Shown here: positions 7,584-16,489 of the stretch, piece by piece
How positions within the stretch are numbered: the first letter of the stretch is position 1
Layout of the letters: every line of letters starts with the position of its first letter
Origin: RGIG5612 sp045601405
GTDB lineage: Bacteria; Bacillota; Clostridia; Lachnospirales; Lachnospiraceae
Reading direction: 5' to 3'
DNA length: 32,885 nucleotides
NCBI GenBank assembly: GCA_045601405.1
Contig: JAZRZO010000017.1
Location: 1 to 32,885 of the forward strand
Notes under the pieces: model-generated
What the model was told of the DNA's origin: nothing
Seen by the model: the letters and a program-made list of their open reading frames with translations, nothing else
Databases searched by the model: none
Program-made: the position numbers and the translations under genes

Positions 7584-8672
7584 CTACAGAACATCGGTTA
7601 TTGTTCCGCCTCCCACAACAGTTTCGCCGTCATAAAGCACTACCGCCTGCCCCTTTGTTATCGCTCTCTGCGGCTCTACAAATTCCACCCGCAGCGTGTC
7701 TGTGTCCGTCTGCGTGACATCTGCCCATTGCTCCTTCTGCCTGTACCTCACCTTCGCCTTAAGGCGCGCGGTTCCGTTTATCGCGGGAACAGAGATGAAA
7801 TTTATATCTTTCGCGATAAGTGTGGTCGAAAAAAGCTCCTCACTGCTTCCGAGAACAACCCTGTTATTTTCCATATCAAGCCTGCATACGTATACAGGCT
7901 CCGGAACTGAAAGACCCAGGCCTTTTCTCTGACCTATCGTATATCTTATTATTCCCTTATGCCTTCCCATCACCTTTCCGTTTGGATCCACAAAATCTCC
8001 TTCCGGGAATTCATGACCGGTATAGGCTTCTATAAAGTCCGCATACGAGCCTTCCTTTACAAAGCAGATATCCTGGCTGTCATGCTTTCCCGCGTTGATA
8101 AAGCCCTGCTCAGCCGCTATGCTCCTTGTCTGTGTTTTTTCCATACTGCCTAAGGGAAAGGCGGTATGTGCGAGCTGTTCCTGAGTCATACTGTATAAAA
8201 CATAGCTCTGATCCTTGGTCTCATCCACCGCTTTTTTCAACAGATAACGGCCCGCAGCTTCATCCTTTTCTATCCGCGCGTAATGCCCCGTTACGATAAG
8301 GTCGCATCCAAGCTCTCTTGCCCGCTGATACAGCTTATCGAATTTAAGAAACCTGTTGCAGTCTATGCAGGGATTTGGAGTCATCCCCGCCTCATACGCC
8401 TCAACAAAGCGTTTGACGACACAATCTTCAAATCTTTCAGAGAAGTTAAAGACATAAAAAGGTATGCCGAGTCCAAACGCTACATTGCGCGCGTCCTCAA
8501 CATCATCCAGGGAACAGCAGGTATGTTCCCTGCCGACTCCCGCGTCCTCGTTATCAAACAGCTTCATTGTCACGCCTATGCAGTCACAGCCGGATTGCTT
8601 CATAAGGTAGGCCGCAACCGAAGAGTCCACCCCTCCGCTCATCGCAATAAGCGCTTTGGTACCCGATCTCAT
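7584..8672 (-). CDS. mnmA: tRNA-specific 2-thiouridylase MnmA
   Basis: This 362-residue enzyme thiolates U34 of Lys, Glu and Gln tRNAs. It has the PP-loop ATP site (MSGGVDSSVAAYLM, residues 11-24), the paired cysteines C102 in NPCIDCNRFLKFD and C203 in DSQDICFVKEGSY, TGHYARIE, and the C-terminal beta-barrel. The start at 8672 gives the normal family length; the open frame runs further upstream but there it reads through a palindromic repeat. No Shine-Dalgarno site is seen. Instead a TGA-TATAAT extended -10 ends 7 bases before the ATG, so the mRNA may be leaderless. Confidence 0.95.
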   Translation of the reverse strand: MRSGTKALIAMSGGVDSSVAAYLMKQSGCDCIGVTMKLFDNEDAGVGREHTCCSLDDVEDARNVAFGLGIPFYVFNFSERFEDCVVKRFVEAYEAGMTPNPCIDCNRFLKFDKLYQRARELGCDLIVTGHYARIEKDEAAGRYLLKKAVDETKDQSYVLYSMTQEQLAHTAFPLGSMEKTQTRSIAAEQGFINAGKHDSQDICFVKEGSYADFIEAYTGHEFPEGDFVDPNGKVMGRHKGIIRYTIGQRKGLGLSVPEPVYVCRLDMENNRVVLGSSEELFSTTLIAKDINFISVPAINGTARLKAKVRYRQKEQWADVTQTDTDTLRVEFVEPQRAITKGQAVVLYDGETVVGGGTITDVL

Positions 8673-8679
8673 GATCAGT

Positions 8680-8688
8680 ATTATATCA
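8680..8688 (-). promoter_or_regulatory. extended -10 element directly before mnmA
   Basis: On the minus strand TGATATAAT lies with 7 bases between its end and the mnmA ATG. A transcript from it would begin at or within a base of the start codon. No good -35 is seen at normal spacing, as expected for an extended -10 promoter. Confidence 0.5.
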
Positions 8689-8730
8689 CAGGAGCCGCCC
8701 CGTGTGCGGATACAACAGACAGTTCCATAT

Positions 8731-8762
8731 CCCCCGGAGGTATATGTGCAGCAAGGCGGGAT
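8731..8762. repeat. partial copy of the palindromic dispersed element
   Basis: This stretch contains CCGGAGGTATATGTGCAGC followed by AAGGCGGGAT, which is the right arm and end of the element seen complete at 26165-26246. Loop and left arm are missing. It sits immediately upstream of mnmA. Confidence 0.6.
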
Positions 8763-8780
8763 GGCGGTGAAGTCTATTAA

Positions 8781-8859
8781 CCCGCCGATGATGCATATAT
8801 ATCGAAGTGTGACTAACCCGGCAACCGTCGTCCGGAGGTATATATGCAGCAAGGCGGGA
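8781..8859. repeat. palindromic dispersed element, asymmetric copy
   Basis: CCCGCC and GGCGGGA ends frame arms of 22 nt around the 13-nt loop TAACCCGGCAACC. The right arm (GTCGTCCGGAGGTATATATG) matches the family. The left arm keeps its outer TGCATATATA and inner GAC, but its middle is replaced (TCGAAGTGT). The same altered left arm recurs at 17006-17055, so it is a heritable subtype. Confidence 0.7.
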
Positions 8860-8901
8860 TAGCAGGTTTCACATACACCACACCCCTCATCGGCAGCATT
8901 A

Positions 8902-8929
8902 TTAAATTATCATTAAGCCGATAATTTAA
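8902..8929. promoter_or_regulatory. AT-rich palindrome upstream of the hydrogenase operon
   Basis: TTAAATTATC and GATAATTTAA form a perfect 10-bp inverted repeat around ATTAAGCC. It lies about 125 bases before the flavoprotein gene and just upstream of a possible -35. It could be an operator or a hairpin. Confidence 0.4.
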
Positions 8930-8933
8930 ACAC

Positions 8934-8962
8934 TTGCTAAATCTCCCGGATTTTTTTATCAT
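8934..8962 (+). promoter_or_regulatory. possible promoter of the flavoprotein-hydA operon
   Basis: TTGCTA (8934-8939) and TATCAT (8957-8962) are separated by 17 bases. This would start a transcript near 8970 and place the 8983-9005 palindrome at about +15, a position where a bound protein would block transcription. Both hexamers are imperfect. Confidence 0.35.
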
Positions 8963-8982
8963 ATTTATATATTGATGATGTT

Positions 8983-9005
8983 GGGGTCAAAAATATTTTG
9001 ACCCC
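8983..9005. promoter_or_regulatory. perfect 23-bp palindrome, probable operator
   Basis: GGGGTCAAAA and TTTTGACCCC are perfect inverted repeats around ATA, 49 bases before the flavoprotein ATG. It has the size and symmetry of a site for a dimeric regulator. It is not the Rex consensus as I know it. No T-run follows, so it is unlikely to be a terminator. Confidence 0.5.
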
Positions 9006-9054
9006 GGCCGTTATTATACAGAGCTTTATACAAAATAATAAGAAGGAGAGTAAG

Positions 9055-10887
9055 ATGAGCAGATTATCAGTAGTTACAACCGATAAGATGCGCGCTGTCG
9101 GCAACGACCTCAGGCTTCAGATAGCACGTAGGATCGCCGCCACTCCCCCGGGTGTCTGTCCTGTGGAGCAGCAGCTCGCATTTCTTAAGACCTGTCATGC
9201 GCAGACCTGCGGCAAATGCGTTCCCTGCCGTGACGGTCTGGGACAGCTTGCCGATATGCTGGAGGACGTTCTTGATAACAAGGCAGATCCAAATGCGATC
9301 AGTTATATCAAGGAGCTTGCAACCAATATCAGTATTTCAGCGGACTGCGCCATTGGTTTTGAAGCGGCAAGCATGGTACTCAAAGGACTCGAGGGCTTTG
9401 CGCAGGATTACGAATCACACATCCACGACCATAAATGCATCGGCACTTATGAACAGCCTATCCCGTGCGTTACCCTGTGTCCGGCAAATGTTGATATCCC
9501 GGGATATATTGCCCTTGCGGGTGCCGGAAGATGCGATGACGCCGTAAGGCTTATCCGTAAGGACAATCCGTTTCCTACAGCCTGCGCTCTCATTTGCGAA
9601 CATCCATGTGAGGCAAGATGCCGCCGCCTCATGATAGACGATGCGGTGAATATCCGCGGTATGAAGCGCTATGTTGTGGATAATGCGACTGTTGATTCCA
9701 TACCCACTCCGCCGTGCAATGAAGCAACCGGAAAGAAAGTGGCAGTTGTGGGCAGCGGACCTTCCGGTCTTACAGCAGCATATTTCCTGCAGCTCATGGG
9801 ACATCAGGTAACAGTATTTGAAGAAAGATCACAGCTCGGCGGTATGCTCCGCTACGGCATTCCCAACTACCGCTTCCCGAGAGAACGGCTTAAACAGGAC
9901 ATCGACGCTATCCTCTCAACCGGAATAGAAGTAAAGACCAATTCTCCCGTAGGAACCGGTGAGGTCAAAAAACTCCGCGAGGAATATGACGCTGTATATA
10001 TAGCCGTCGGCGCGCACGCCGATAAAAAGATAGGCATCGACGGAGAAGACGCGGGCAATGTGGTTTCCGCGGTAGAGATGCTAAGGAAGATCGGTGACGA
10101 TGATTATCCCGACTTCTCCGGAAAGAAGGTTATCGTTGTCGGAGGCGGAAACGTGGCTATGGACTGCGCCCGCACAGCTATCAGATGCAAAGCGGATTCA
10201 GTCGGCATAGTCTACAGAAGAAGACAGAACGATATGACAGCCCTCGCTTCCGAGGTTGAAAGCGCCATGGCAGAGGGCGTTGAGATGATAACGCTGAAAG
10301 CCCCTGTAAGGATAGAAAAAGACGAAAGCGGCAATGCCGCAGCACTGATCGTACAGCCTCAGGTTATAGGCGAGGTAAAGGATGGCCGTCCCGCGCCAAA
10401 GAAAGCCAACAAGGCGGAACAGCGTATCGTATGCGACGTTATCATCGTTGCTGTAGGTCAGGATATCATTTCGGAACCATTCGAAAAGGCTGGCATACCT
10501 GTTGAAAGAAACCGCATAGCTGCCGATGAGTTCGGCAACGCCGGAGAAGACGGCGTATTCGCAGGCGGCGAGTGCGTATTAGGGCCGGCAACTGTTATCC
10601 GCGCTATCGAAGGCGGAAAGGTTGCGGCTGCAAACATAGATGAATATCTTGGATATCATCACCCGATATCTGTTGATATCGATATCCCCGAGCCTTTGCT
10701 CAATGACAAGATAGCAAGCGGAAGAGTTGAATTAAGAGAGACCGAGGCCAGCACCCGCAAGCTCTCCTTTAATGGCGTTGAAGAACCTATGAGCGACGAG
10801 GAGGCTTTAAAGGAATCAAGCAGATGCTTAAGATGTGACAGGCATGGCTGCGGATCACTGAGAGGAGGTCGTGTGGAATTATGGTAA
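9055..10887 (+). CDS. hydrogenase-linked NAD(P)H flavoprotein (NuoF-N3/GltD fusion)
   Basis: This 610-residue protein has two parts. Residues about 45-115 carry CHAQTCGKCVPCRDGLGQLADML and SADCAIG, the N3 [4Fe-4S] domain normally at the C-terminus of NuoF. Residues about 130 onward are GltD-like: a Cys-rich Fe-S region (CVTLCPANVDIP, CEHPCEARC), an FAD site (VVGSGPSGLTAAYFLQLMG), a second dinucleotide site (VVGGGNVAMDCARTAIR), and a closing GxEDGVFAGGE-type segment. A short Cys tail follows (CLRCDRHGCG). AAGGAG precedes the ATG at 9055. It overlaps hydA by 7 bases, so it is very likely the NAD(P)H-oxidising partner of the hydrogenase. Which nucleotide it uses, and whether it bifurcates, is unknown. 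Confidence 0.85.
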   Translation: MSRLSVVTTDKMRAVGNDLRLQIARRIAATPPGVCPVEQQLAFLKTCHAQTCGKCVPCRDGLGQLADMLEDVLDNKADPNAISYIKELATNISISADCAIGFEAASMVLKGLEGFAQDYESHIHDHKCIGTYEQPIPCVTLCPANVDIPGYIALAGAGRCDDAVRLIRKDNPFPTACALICEHPCEARCRRLMIDDAVNIRGMKRYVVDNATVDSIPTPPCNEATGKKVAVVGSGPSGLTAAYFLQLMGHQVTVFEERSQLGGMLRYGIPNYRFPRERLKQDIDAILSTGIEVKTNSPVGTGEVKKLREEYDAVYIAVGAHADKKIGIDGEDAGNVVSAVEMLRKIGDDDYPDFSGKKVIVVGGGNVAMDCARTAIRCKADSVGIVYRRRQNDMTALASEVESAMAEGVEMITLKAPVRIEKDESGNAAALIVQPQVIGEVKDGRPAPKKANKAEQRIVCDVIIVAVGQDIISEPFEKAGIPVERNRIAADEFGNAGEDGVFAGGECVLGPATVIRAIEGGKVAAANIDEYLGYHHPISVDIDIPEPLLNDKIASGRVELRETEASTRKLSFNGVEEPMSDEEALKESSRCLRCDRHGCGSLRGGRVELW

Positions 10888-12614
10888 ATCTTAAGATTAA
10901 CAACAAAGAGATAAGCGTGCCGGAAGGTACCACTATACTGGAAGCCGCAAAAAGCGCGGGCATAAAGATCCCGACCCTCTGCTATCTCAAAGATATCAAC
11001 GAGATAGGCGCATGCCGCATATGCTGCGTGGAGATAAAAGGAAAGGAAACACTTGTTTCGTCCTGCAACACTGCGGTTGAGGAGGGAATGGAGGTTCTCA
11101 CAAATACACATCGCACTCAAAAGTCCAGGCTGATAAACCTCCAGCTTATTCTGGCAAGGCATAATACCAACTGTCCCGAGTGTGACAGAAACGGCAACTG
11201 CACGCTCCAGGAACTCTCAAACGACCTGGCGCGCGGTTTTCTGCCTTTCAAAAAATCCTACGATGAAAACAGCTGGAATATGAGCTTTCCTCTTATAAGA
11301 GACGCCGGCAAATGCGTTAAATGCATGCGCTGCGTACATGTCTGTGAAAAGGTTCAGGCTCTCGGAATATGGGATATCGTTAATACAGGCTACAGAACCG
11401 GAATTGATGTTGCGAACGGAAGACCCATCGATCAATCCTTATGCGCTGCCTGCGGGCAGTGTATAACCCACTGTCCGGTAGGAGCTCTGCGCGAAAGAGA
11501 TGATATCGCCGCGTTTTCAAATGCGATCTTCGATCCGGACAAGATAGTTGTTGTTCAGATAGCCCCGGCAGTAAGGGCTGCATGGGGCGAGGGCTTAGGC
11601 CTTTCGCGCGAGATGGCCACGGAAAAACGCATGGTCGCCGCAGTCAGGGCTCTTGGAGCAGACTATGTATTTGACACTAATTTCTCCGCCGATCTTACGA
11701 TCATGGAAGAAGGCTCTGAATTCATCGAGCGCCTTAACAACCCGGAGAATTATTCATGGCCGATGTTCACATCATGCTGTCCGGGCTGGGTGAGGTTCCT
11801 GAAAGGACATTATCCGGAGCTTATACCTAATCTTTCAACAGCGAAGTCACCGCAGCAGATGTTCGGCGCTGTCGCTAAATCATATTACGCTAAGATACTG
11901 GATGTTGACCCTTCAAGGATATTCTGTGTATCGATCATGCCCTGCGTTGCCAAGAAGGCTGAATGTGCCATCCCGGTAATGAATGACGCGGGCGCGGGCC
12001 CGGATGTGGATCTCTCGCTTACAACAAGAGAGCTCGACAGGCTCATAAAGCTTAACCTTATCGATCCGGTACAGCTTGAAGAAGAGGAATTCGATATGCC
12101 TTTAGGCGTCGGCTCGGGAGCGGCAGTTATATTTGGCGCAACAGGCGGCGTTATGGAGGCAGCCCTCAGGACAGCCTCCGCTATACTCGAAGGACACAAT
12201 CCAGACCCGGATGCATTCAGTATCGTAAGAGGTCTTGACGGCATCAGGGAAGCCGAGGTTGAGATTGCCGGCACAAAGGTAAAAGCTGCGATCGTAAGCG
12301 GTCTCGGAAACGCGCGCAAACTCTGCGACATGATCGTGTCAGGCGAAGCCGATTATCACTTCGTTGAGATCATGGCCTGCCCCGGCGGATGCGCCGGCGG
12401 CGGCGGACAGCCGATAAAAGACGGTTCCGAGCTTGCCGGAGAGAGAGGTCAGAACCTCTATGCTCTCGACAAAGCCAACACTATAAGGTTCTCACATGAG
12501 AATCCTTCGATCACGGCAGCATATAAGGACTACTTTGAAAAGCCGCTTTCACATCTTTCGCACAAGCTTCTTCATACAGATCACAACGCATGGAAAATGC
12601 CGGGTGAGAAGTAA
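10881..12614 (+). CDS. hydA: [FeFe] hydrogenase catalytic subunit, group A
   Basis: This 577-residue enzyme reversibly reduces protons to H2. The N-terminus has a [2Fe-2S] domain (Cys34, 45, 48, 62), a His94/Cys98/101/107 [4Fe-4S] site and two ferredoxin clusters (Cys145-155 and 188-198). The H-cluster motifs are complete: TSCCPGW (299 proton-relay Cys, 300 ligand), MPCVAKKAEC (355), and MACPGGCAGGGGQP (500 and 504). A small-subunit-like tail (YKDYFEKPLSHLSHKLLHTDH) ends it. The layout matches clostridial CpI-type enzymes. The start codon overlaps the flavoprotein stop, and a GAGGAGG site lies upstream. The maturases lie just downstream on the opposite strand. Confidence 0.97.
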   Translation: MVNLKINNKEISVPEGTTILEAAKSAGIKIPTLCYLKDINEIGACRICCVEIKGKETLVSSCNTAVEEGMEVLTNTHRTQKSRLINLQLILARHNTNCPECDRNGNCTLQELSNDLARGFLPFKKSYDENSWNMSFPLIRDAGKCVKCMRCVHVCEKVQALGIWDIVNTGYRTGIDVANGRPIDQSLCAACGQCITHCPVGALRERDDIAAFSNAIFDPDKIVVVQIAPAVRAAWGEGLGLSREMATEKRMVAAVRALGADYVFDTNFSADLTIMEEGSEFIERLNNPENYSWPMFTSCCPGWVRFLKGHYPELIPNLSTAKSPQQMFGAVAKSYYAKILDVDPSRIFCVSIMPCVAKKAECAIPVMNDAGAGPDVDLSLTTRELDRLIKLNLIDPVQLEEEEFDMPLGVGSGAAVIFGATGGVMEAALRTASAILEGHNPDPDAFSIVRGLDGIREAEVEIAGTKVKAAIVSGLGNARKLCDMIVSGEADYHFVEIMACPGGCAGGGGQPIKDGSELAGERGQNLYALDKANTIRFSHENPSITAAYKDYFEKPLSHLSHKLLHTDHNAWKMPGEK

Positions 12615-12622
12615 ATTATAAG

Positions 12623-12644
12623 CCCTCCCCCTCCGGGGGGAGGG
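12623..12644. terminator. GC-rich hairpin between convergent hydA and hydG
   Basis: CCCTCCCCC and GGGGGAGGG pair around a short TCC-G loop, 9 bases after the hydA stop. There is no U-tract, but its position between convergent genes suits a transcript end for either side. Confidence 0.5.
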
Positions 12645-12660
12645 TGTCAGCGGAGCTAAT

Positions 12661-12710
12661 GGCGGGATGGCAGAAGTATCAGCATCAAGGCGGGATAGCA
12701 GATTTCACAA
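12661..12710. repeat. end fragment of the dispersed element
   Basis: GGCGGGATGGCAG is followed by CATCAAGGCGGGATAGCAG and ATTTCACA. The latter matches the flank of the complete elements at 8850-8875 and, in reverse, 24797-24820. The palindromic core is absent. Confidence 0.5.
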
Positions 12711-12712
12711 AC

Positions 12713-14161
12713 TCAGAATCTGAAGTCGCGGCGGTTTGATGATCTGATCGCTTCAATATTCTCCCGCGCCACCTGCCTTACCTTTTCCTTCGGGATCCGC
12801 AGGAGTTCTCTCTCTATCATCTTATATCCCTCCCGCTTCGTATCCTCCGAAGCGTAATCCTCAAGGTATTCCGCCAGAGTCATAAGCGCATTCGGATGAC
12901 AGCAATTCAGTATCTGTCCGCTTTTACACAGCGCCATGAACCGGTCACCTGTCCGCCCTTCTCTGTAGCAGGCCGTACAAAACGACGGAATATGATCACT
13001 CTCCATCAGCCACTCAACCACCTCATCCAGCGTCCTCTGGTCCGAAACATCAAACTGCTCCGTCTCATGCGGCCTCTCTTCCTCCGTATAACCGCCCACG
13101 CTGGTTCTTGAGGCGCCGCTTATCTGGGAGATCCCCGCATTAAGCATCCTCGCGCGCACCTCCTCAGACTCCCTTGTGGAGATTATCATCCCCGTATAAG
13201 GCACCGCGAGCCTGATGCAGGCCGCTATCTTTATGAAGGTCTCATCATCGATCCCGTTGTCAAACTCATCAGGGTCAATGTCATCCGCCCTTTTAACTCT
13301 CGGTACACTGATAGTATGCGGTCCTACACCGTGAACCGCCTCAAGGTGCTCTGCATGCATGATCAGGCCCGCAAATTCATATTTATAAAGTTCCAGTCCG
13401 AAAAGCACGCCAAGACCCACATCATCAATACCGCCCTCCATCGCCCTGTCCATCGCTTCTGTATGATATGCGTAATCATGCTTCGGACCCGTGGGATGAA
13501 GCTGCTCATAGCTTTCCCTGTTATAGGTTTCCTGAAAAAGAATGTATGTGCCAATGCCGGCATCCTTAAGCTTCCTGTAATTTTCAACCGTTGTCGCGGC
13601 TATATTCACGTTAACCCTTCTTATGTCTCCGTTCTTATGGTGAACGCTGTATATCGTGTTGATACAGTCCAGTATGTATTCAATAGGATTGTTAACAGGA
13701 TCCTCTCCCGACTCGATCGCAAGCCTCTTGTGTCCCATGTCCTGGAGCGCGATCACCTCCGCCCTGATCTCTTCCTGCGTAAGCTTCTTCCTTGGTATGG
13801 TTTTGTTTTTAAGATGATACGGACAGTAGAGGCATCCGTTGACACAGTAATTTGAAAGATAAAGCGGCGCGAAGATAACTATCCGGTTGCCGTAAAACGC
13901 CAGCTTTATCTCCTCCGCGATCTCATACATCTTATTTATCTTTTCCGGGTTCTCACACGCCAGCAGCACCGAGGCTTCCCTGTGCGTAAGGCCTGAACAG
14001 ACACAGCCCTTATCAGTTTTTACAGGTCTGGCCTTTTCCAGTATCTCATCTATCAGCGCCTCGTTGTTCTTGTTTTCCTCGGCGTATTCAAGAGTTGCGA
14101 GGATCTCCTCATGATTGATAAAATCCTCCGCCTTTAATGATCTCGGGTCATATACTGCCAT
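12713..14161 (-). CDS. hydG: HydG, tyrosine lyase for H-cluster CO/CN ligands
   Basis: This 482-residue radical SAM enzyme splits tyrosine to supply the CO and cyanide ligands of the [FeFe] H-cluster as an Fe(CO)2CN synthon. The SAM cluster motif is C106-VNG-C110-LY-C113 in SNYCVNGCLYCPYH. The C-terminal auxiliary cluster motif is CTACYREGRTGD with the later ILNCCHPNA. The family's ThiH-like barrel runs between them (VNVNIAATTVENYRKLKDAG, LFQETYNRESYEQLHP). It lies 20 bases after hydE and is the last gene of hydF-hydE-hydG. Confidence 0.97.
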   Translation of the reverse strand: MAVYDPRSLKAEDFINHEEILATLEYAEENKNNEALIDEILEKARPVKTDKGCVCSGLTHREASVLLACENPEKINKMYEIAEEIKLAFYGNRIVIFAPLYLSNYCVNGCLYCPYHLKNKTIPRKKLTQEEIRAEVIALQDMGHKRLAIESGEDPVNNPIEYILDCINTIYSVHHKNGDIRRVNVNIAATTVENYRKLKDAGIGTYILFQETYNRESYEQLHPTGPKHDYAYHTEAMDRAMEGGIDDVGLGVLFGLELYKYEFAGLIMHAEHLEAVHGVGPHTISVPRVKRADDIDPDEFDNGIDDETFIKIAACIRLAVPYTGMIISTRESEEVRARMLNAGISQISGASRTSVGGYTEEERPHETEQFDVSDQRTLDEVVEWLMESDHIPSFCTACYREGRTGDRFMALCKSGQILNCCHPNALMTLAEYLEDYASEDTKREGYKMIERELLRIPKEKVRQVARENIEAIRSSNRRDFRF

Positions 14162-14181
14162 TTTGCCTTCCTCCGTTCATG

Positions 14182-15246
14182 TCAGTTTTGTTTTTTTATA
14201 TCTCCACGCGACGCGAAAAGCCTGCAGCCTATCGACTGCATCCGCTGCTCAAGACAGCCTATGCATTGCGCGCTCTCCTCACCTGTACATATCTTATTAT
14301 CGTAAAGCTCATACTGCTTCCGCACGCTTACCGGCGAAAGATTAGGCATCACAACATTCGCGCCTGCAAGTATCCCCTTTTCCCGCCCTTTCGGGTCTAC
14401 AGTCCCAAGGGCTGTTGTGGATGGCAGCAGCACAGCAGGATGTATGATCCTGATGATGCTCAGCAGAAAACATGTCAGCTCCACTGTCCCCTGAGGCTCA
14501 TTCCCGAACGGCGTTTCGTGATGGGGAATGAACGGGCCTATGCCACACATATCCGGCTTAAACTCTTCTACAAAACTCAGATCCGCGGCAAGATGCTTCG
14601 CCTCCTGGAAGGGTGAGCCCACCATAAAGCCGCAGCCTGTCTGGTATCCTATATCCTTCAGACCCCTCAGGCATCTCATTCTGTTTTCATAGCTCATCTC
14701 TTCCGGATGCAGCATCTCATAATGCTTTCTGTCCGCGCTCTCATGCCTTAACAGATATCTGTCCGCGCCGGCATCAAAAAGACACTCATAGCTTTTTCTG
14801 CTTCGCTCTCCCAGCGAAAGTGTAACAGCCACGCCGGAACATTCCTTTTTTATATCCTTTATCAGCGCGCATAGAATATCGTCACTGTAAAAGACATCCT
14901 CTCCGCCCTGCATCACTATCGTCCGGAAGCCAAGCGAATACCCTTCCTTCGCGCATTCCATTATTTCCTCAGGCAGAAGACGGTATCTCTTAAGATTTTT
15001 GTTGTCCCGTCTTATACCGCAGTAGAGACAGTTGTTTTTACAATGGTTGCTTATCTCCAGCAGTCCCCTTGTAAATACCTCTCTGCCGTATATCTGTTCC
15101 CTTAACTTTACGGCCTCATCCGCCAGATATTCCGCGCTTTCGGCATCACGGTTTTCTATAAGATATTCATATTCATCCCGGCTCAGAGACCTGTCGTTTA
15201 TCAGTTTTTCTGTCAGCTCTTTTATTCTTTTGTCCATCTTAAACAT
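14182..15246 (-). CDS. hydE: HydE radical SAM maturase
   Basis: This 354-residue radical SAM enzyme processes the HydG-derived iron synthon on the way to the di-iron subcluster. The SAM motif is C69-KNN-C73-LY-C76 in SNHCKNNCLYCGIRRDN. Family segments such as TIVMQGGEDVFYSDD, LRHESADRKHYEMLHP and GIGPFIPHHETPFG are present. The first ATG overlaps the end of hydF by 8 bases; a second ATG three codons on (15237) is an alternative, and neither has a strong Shine-Dalgarno site. The overlap points to translational coupling. Confidence 0.95.
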   Translation of the reverse strand: MFKMDKRIKELTEKLINDRSLSRDEYEYLIENRDAESAEYLADEAVKLREQIYGREVFTRGLLEISNHCKNNCLYCGIRRDNKNLKRYRLLPEEIMECAKEGYSLGFRTIVMQGGEDVFYSDDILCALIKDIKKECSGVAVTLSLGERSRKSYECLFDAGADRYLLRHESADRKHYEMLHPEEMSYENRMRCLRGLKDIGYQTGCGFMVGSPFQEAKHLAADLSFVEEFKPDMCGIGPFIPHHETPFGNEPQGTVELTCFLLSIIRIIHPAVLLPSTTALGTVDPKGREKGILAGANVVMPNLSPVSVRKQYELYDNKICTGEESAQCIGCLEQRMQSIGCRLFASRGDIKKQN

Positions 15247-16423
15247 CCAGACAGCTTATGCTTCGCGCCAGCGCTCCCTTCATTTTTGCTATCACAAGAC
15301 CGTAATTAACAAACGGTACATTCTGATCTCCGGCGCACTTCATTCTGTACATAACATCCCTTTCGGTCAGCATGCAGCCGCCGCAATGGATTATCATCGC
15401 GTACCGCGACAGATCCTCCGGAAAATCCCTGCCGGTGCAGGTTTCGATATTCAGCTTTGCTCCCGTGCGCTGCGAAAGCCACTTCGGTATCTTATACGTT
15501 CCTATGTCATAGCACTGTCTGTGGTGAGTGCAGCCCTCTGCCATAAGGATGGTATCTCCGTTTTTCAGGCCCTCGACCGCCTCGCAGCCTTCAAGGGCCT
15601 TTTTAAGAAATCCCTTATACCTTGCCATCAGTATGGAAAAAGATGTGAGCGGGATCTCCGGCGGCACTATGCGGGCGACCTCCGAAAAAACCTGAGAGTC
15701 AGTTATGACTATTTTCGGTCTTACTGCAAGCGCGTTAAAAGTCTGTTTCAGCTCAAACTCCCTGCAGACTATCGCCATCGCGCCCATATCAAGGGCATCA
15801 CGTACCGCCTGCTGCTGGGGAAGGATGAGCCGTCCTTTTGGAGCCGACTCATCGATAGGACAGACAAGCACCGCCACATCGCCAGGCCCGACAAGCCCCT
15901 TTAAAAGTCTGTGGTCCTCGTCCTCCTTAGGCGCAAGGCGGCCTATCATCTCCTTCAGCTCATATATGTTAAGTCCGTCAGCCGTGCTGGTCCAGATAAC
16001 ATTACCCTTTGTCTCCGGAACTATTTTTAAAAGATCGCTCTTGTTATATACAACTATCCACGGTATCAGCTTTTCCCTGAATATCCCGATCAGCTGTCTG
16101 TCAATATCGTTCATTCCCACGGACGCATCTATAACAAGAACAGCTATATCCGTTCTGTTGAGCACCTGTTTTGTGCGAAGCACCCTTTTTTCTCCCAGAA
16201 CGCCCTCATCGTCAAAACCGGGCGTGTCGATTATAACAACAGGCCCGAGCGGCAGAAGCTCCATAGCCTTGGTGACAGGATCCGTTGTCGTGCCCTTTAC
16301 ATCCGATACAACTGAAAGTTCCTGGCCGGTCACAGCGTTAACAACGCTGGACTTGCCGGCGTTCCTGCATCCGAAAAATGAGATGTGCAGTCTTTCCGCG
16401 GATACTGTTGAATTTAGGCTCAT
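15239..16423 (-). CDS. hydF: HydF GTPase scaffold for the H-cluster
   Basis: This 394-residue protein holds the di-iron precursor made by HydE and HydG and delivers it to HydA. The N-terminal GTPase domain has the P-loop GCRNAGKSSVVNAV (from residue 18), the switch DTPGFDDEG and VVYNKSDLL. The C-terminal [4Fe-4S] site is in CTHHRQCYD and IIHCGGCML, the family's HxH...HCxxC pattern. It is the first gene of hydF-hydE-hydG and is separated from the upstream regulator gene by a terminator. Confidence 0.96.
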   Translation of the reverse strand: MSLNSTVSAERLHISFFGCRNAGKSSVVNAVTGQELSVVSDVKGTTTDPVTKAMELLPLGPVVIIDTPGFDDEGVLGEKRVLRTKQVLNRTDIAVLVIDASVGMNDIDRQLIGIFREKLIPWIVVYNKSDLLKIVPETKGNVIWTSTADGLNIYELKEMIGRLAPKEDEDHRLLKGLVGPGDVAVLVCPIDESAPKGRLILPQQQAVRDALDMGAMAIVCREFELKQTFNALAVRPKIVITDSQVFSEVARIVPPEIPLTSFSILMARYKGFLKKALEGCEAVEGLKNGDTILMAEGCTHHRQCYDIGTYKIPKWLSQRTGAKLNIETCTGRDFPEDLSRYAMIIHCGGCMLTERDVMYRMKCAGDQNVPFVNYGLVIAKMKGALARSISCLDV

Positions 16424-16489
16424 CCTGACTTCCCTTTCTGCCGTAAAGACGCGGCATGGTCCTGTCCGTTGCCGGCTGTTATAAAAACA

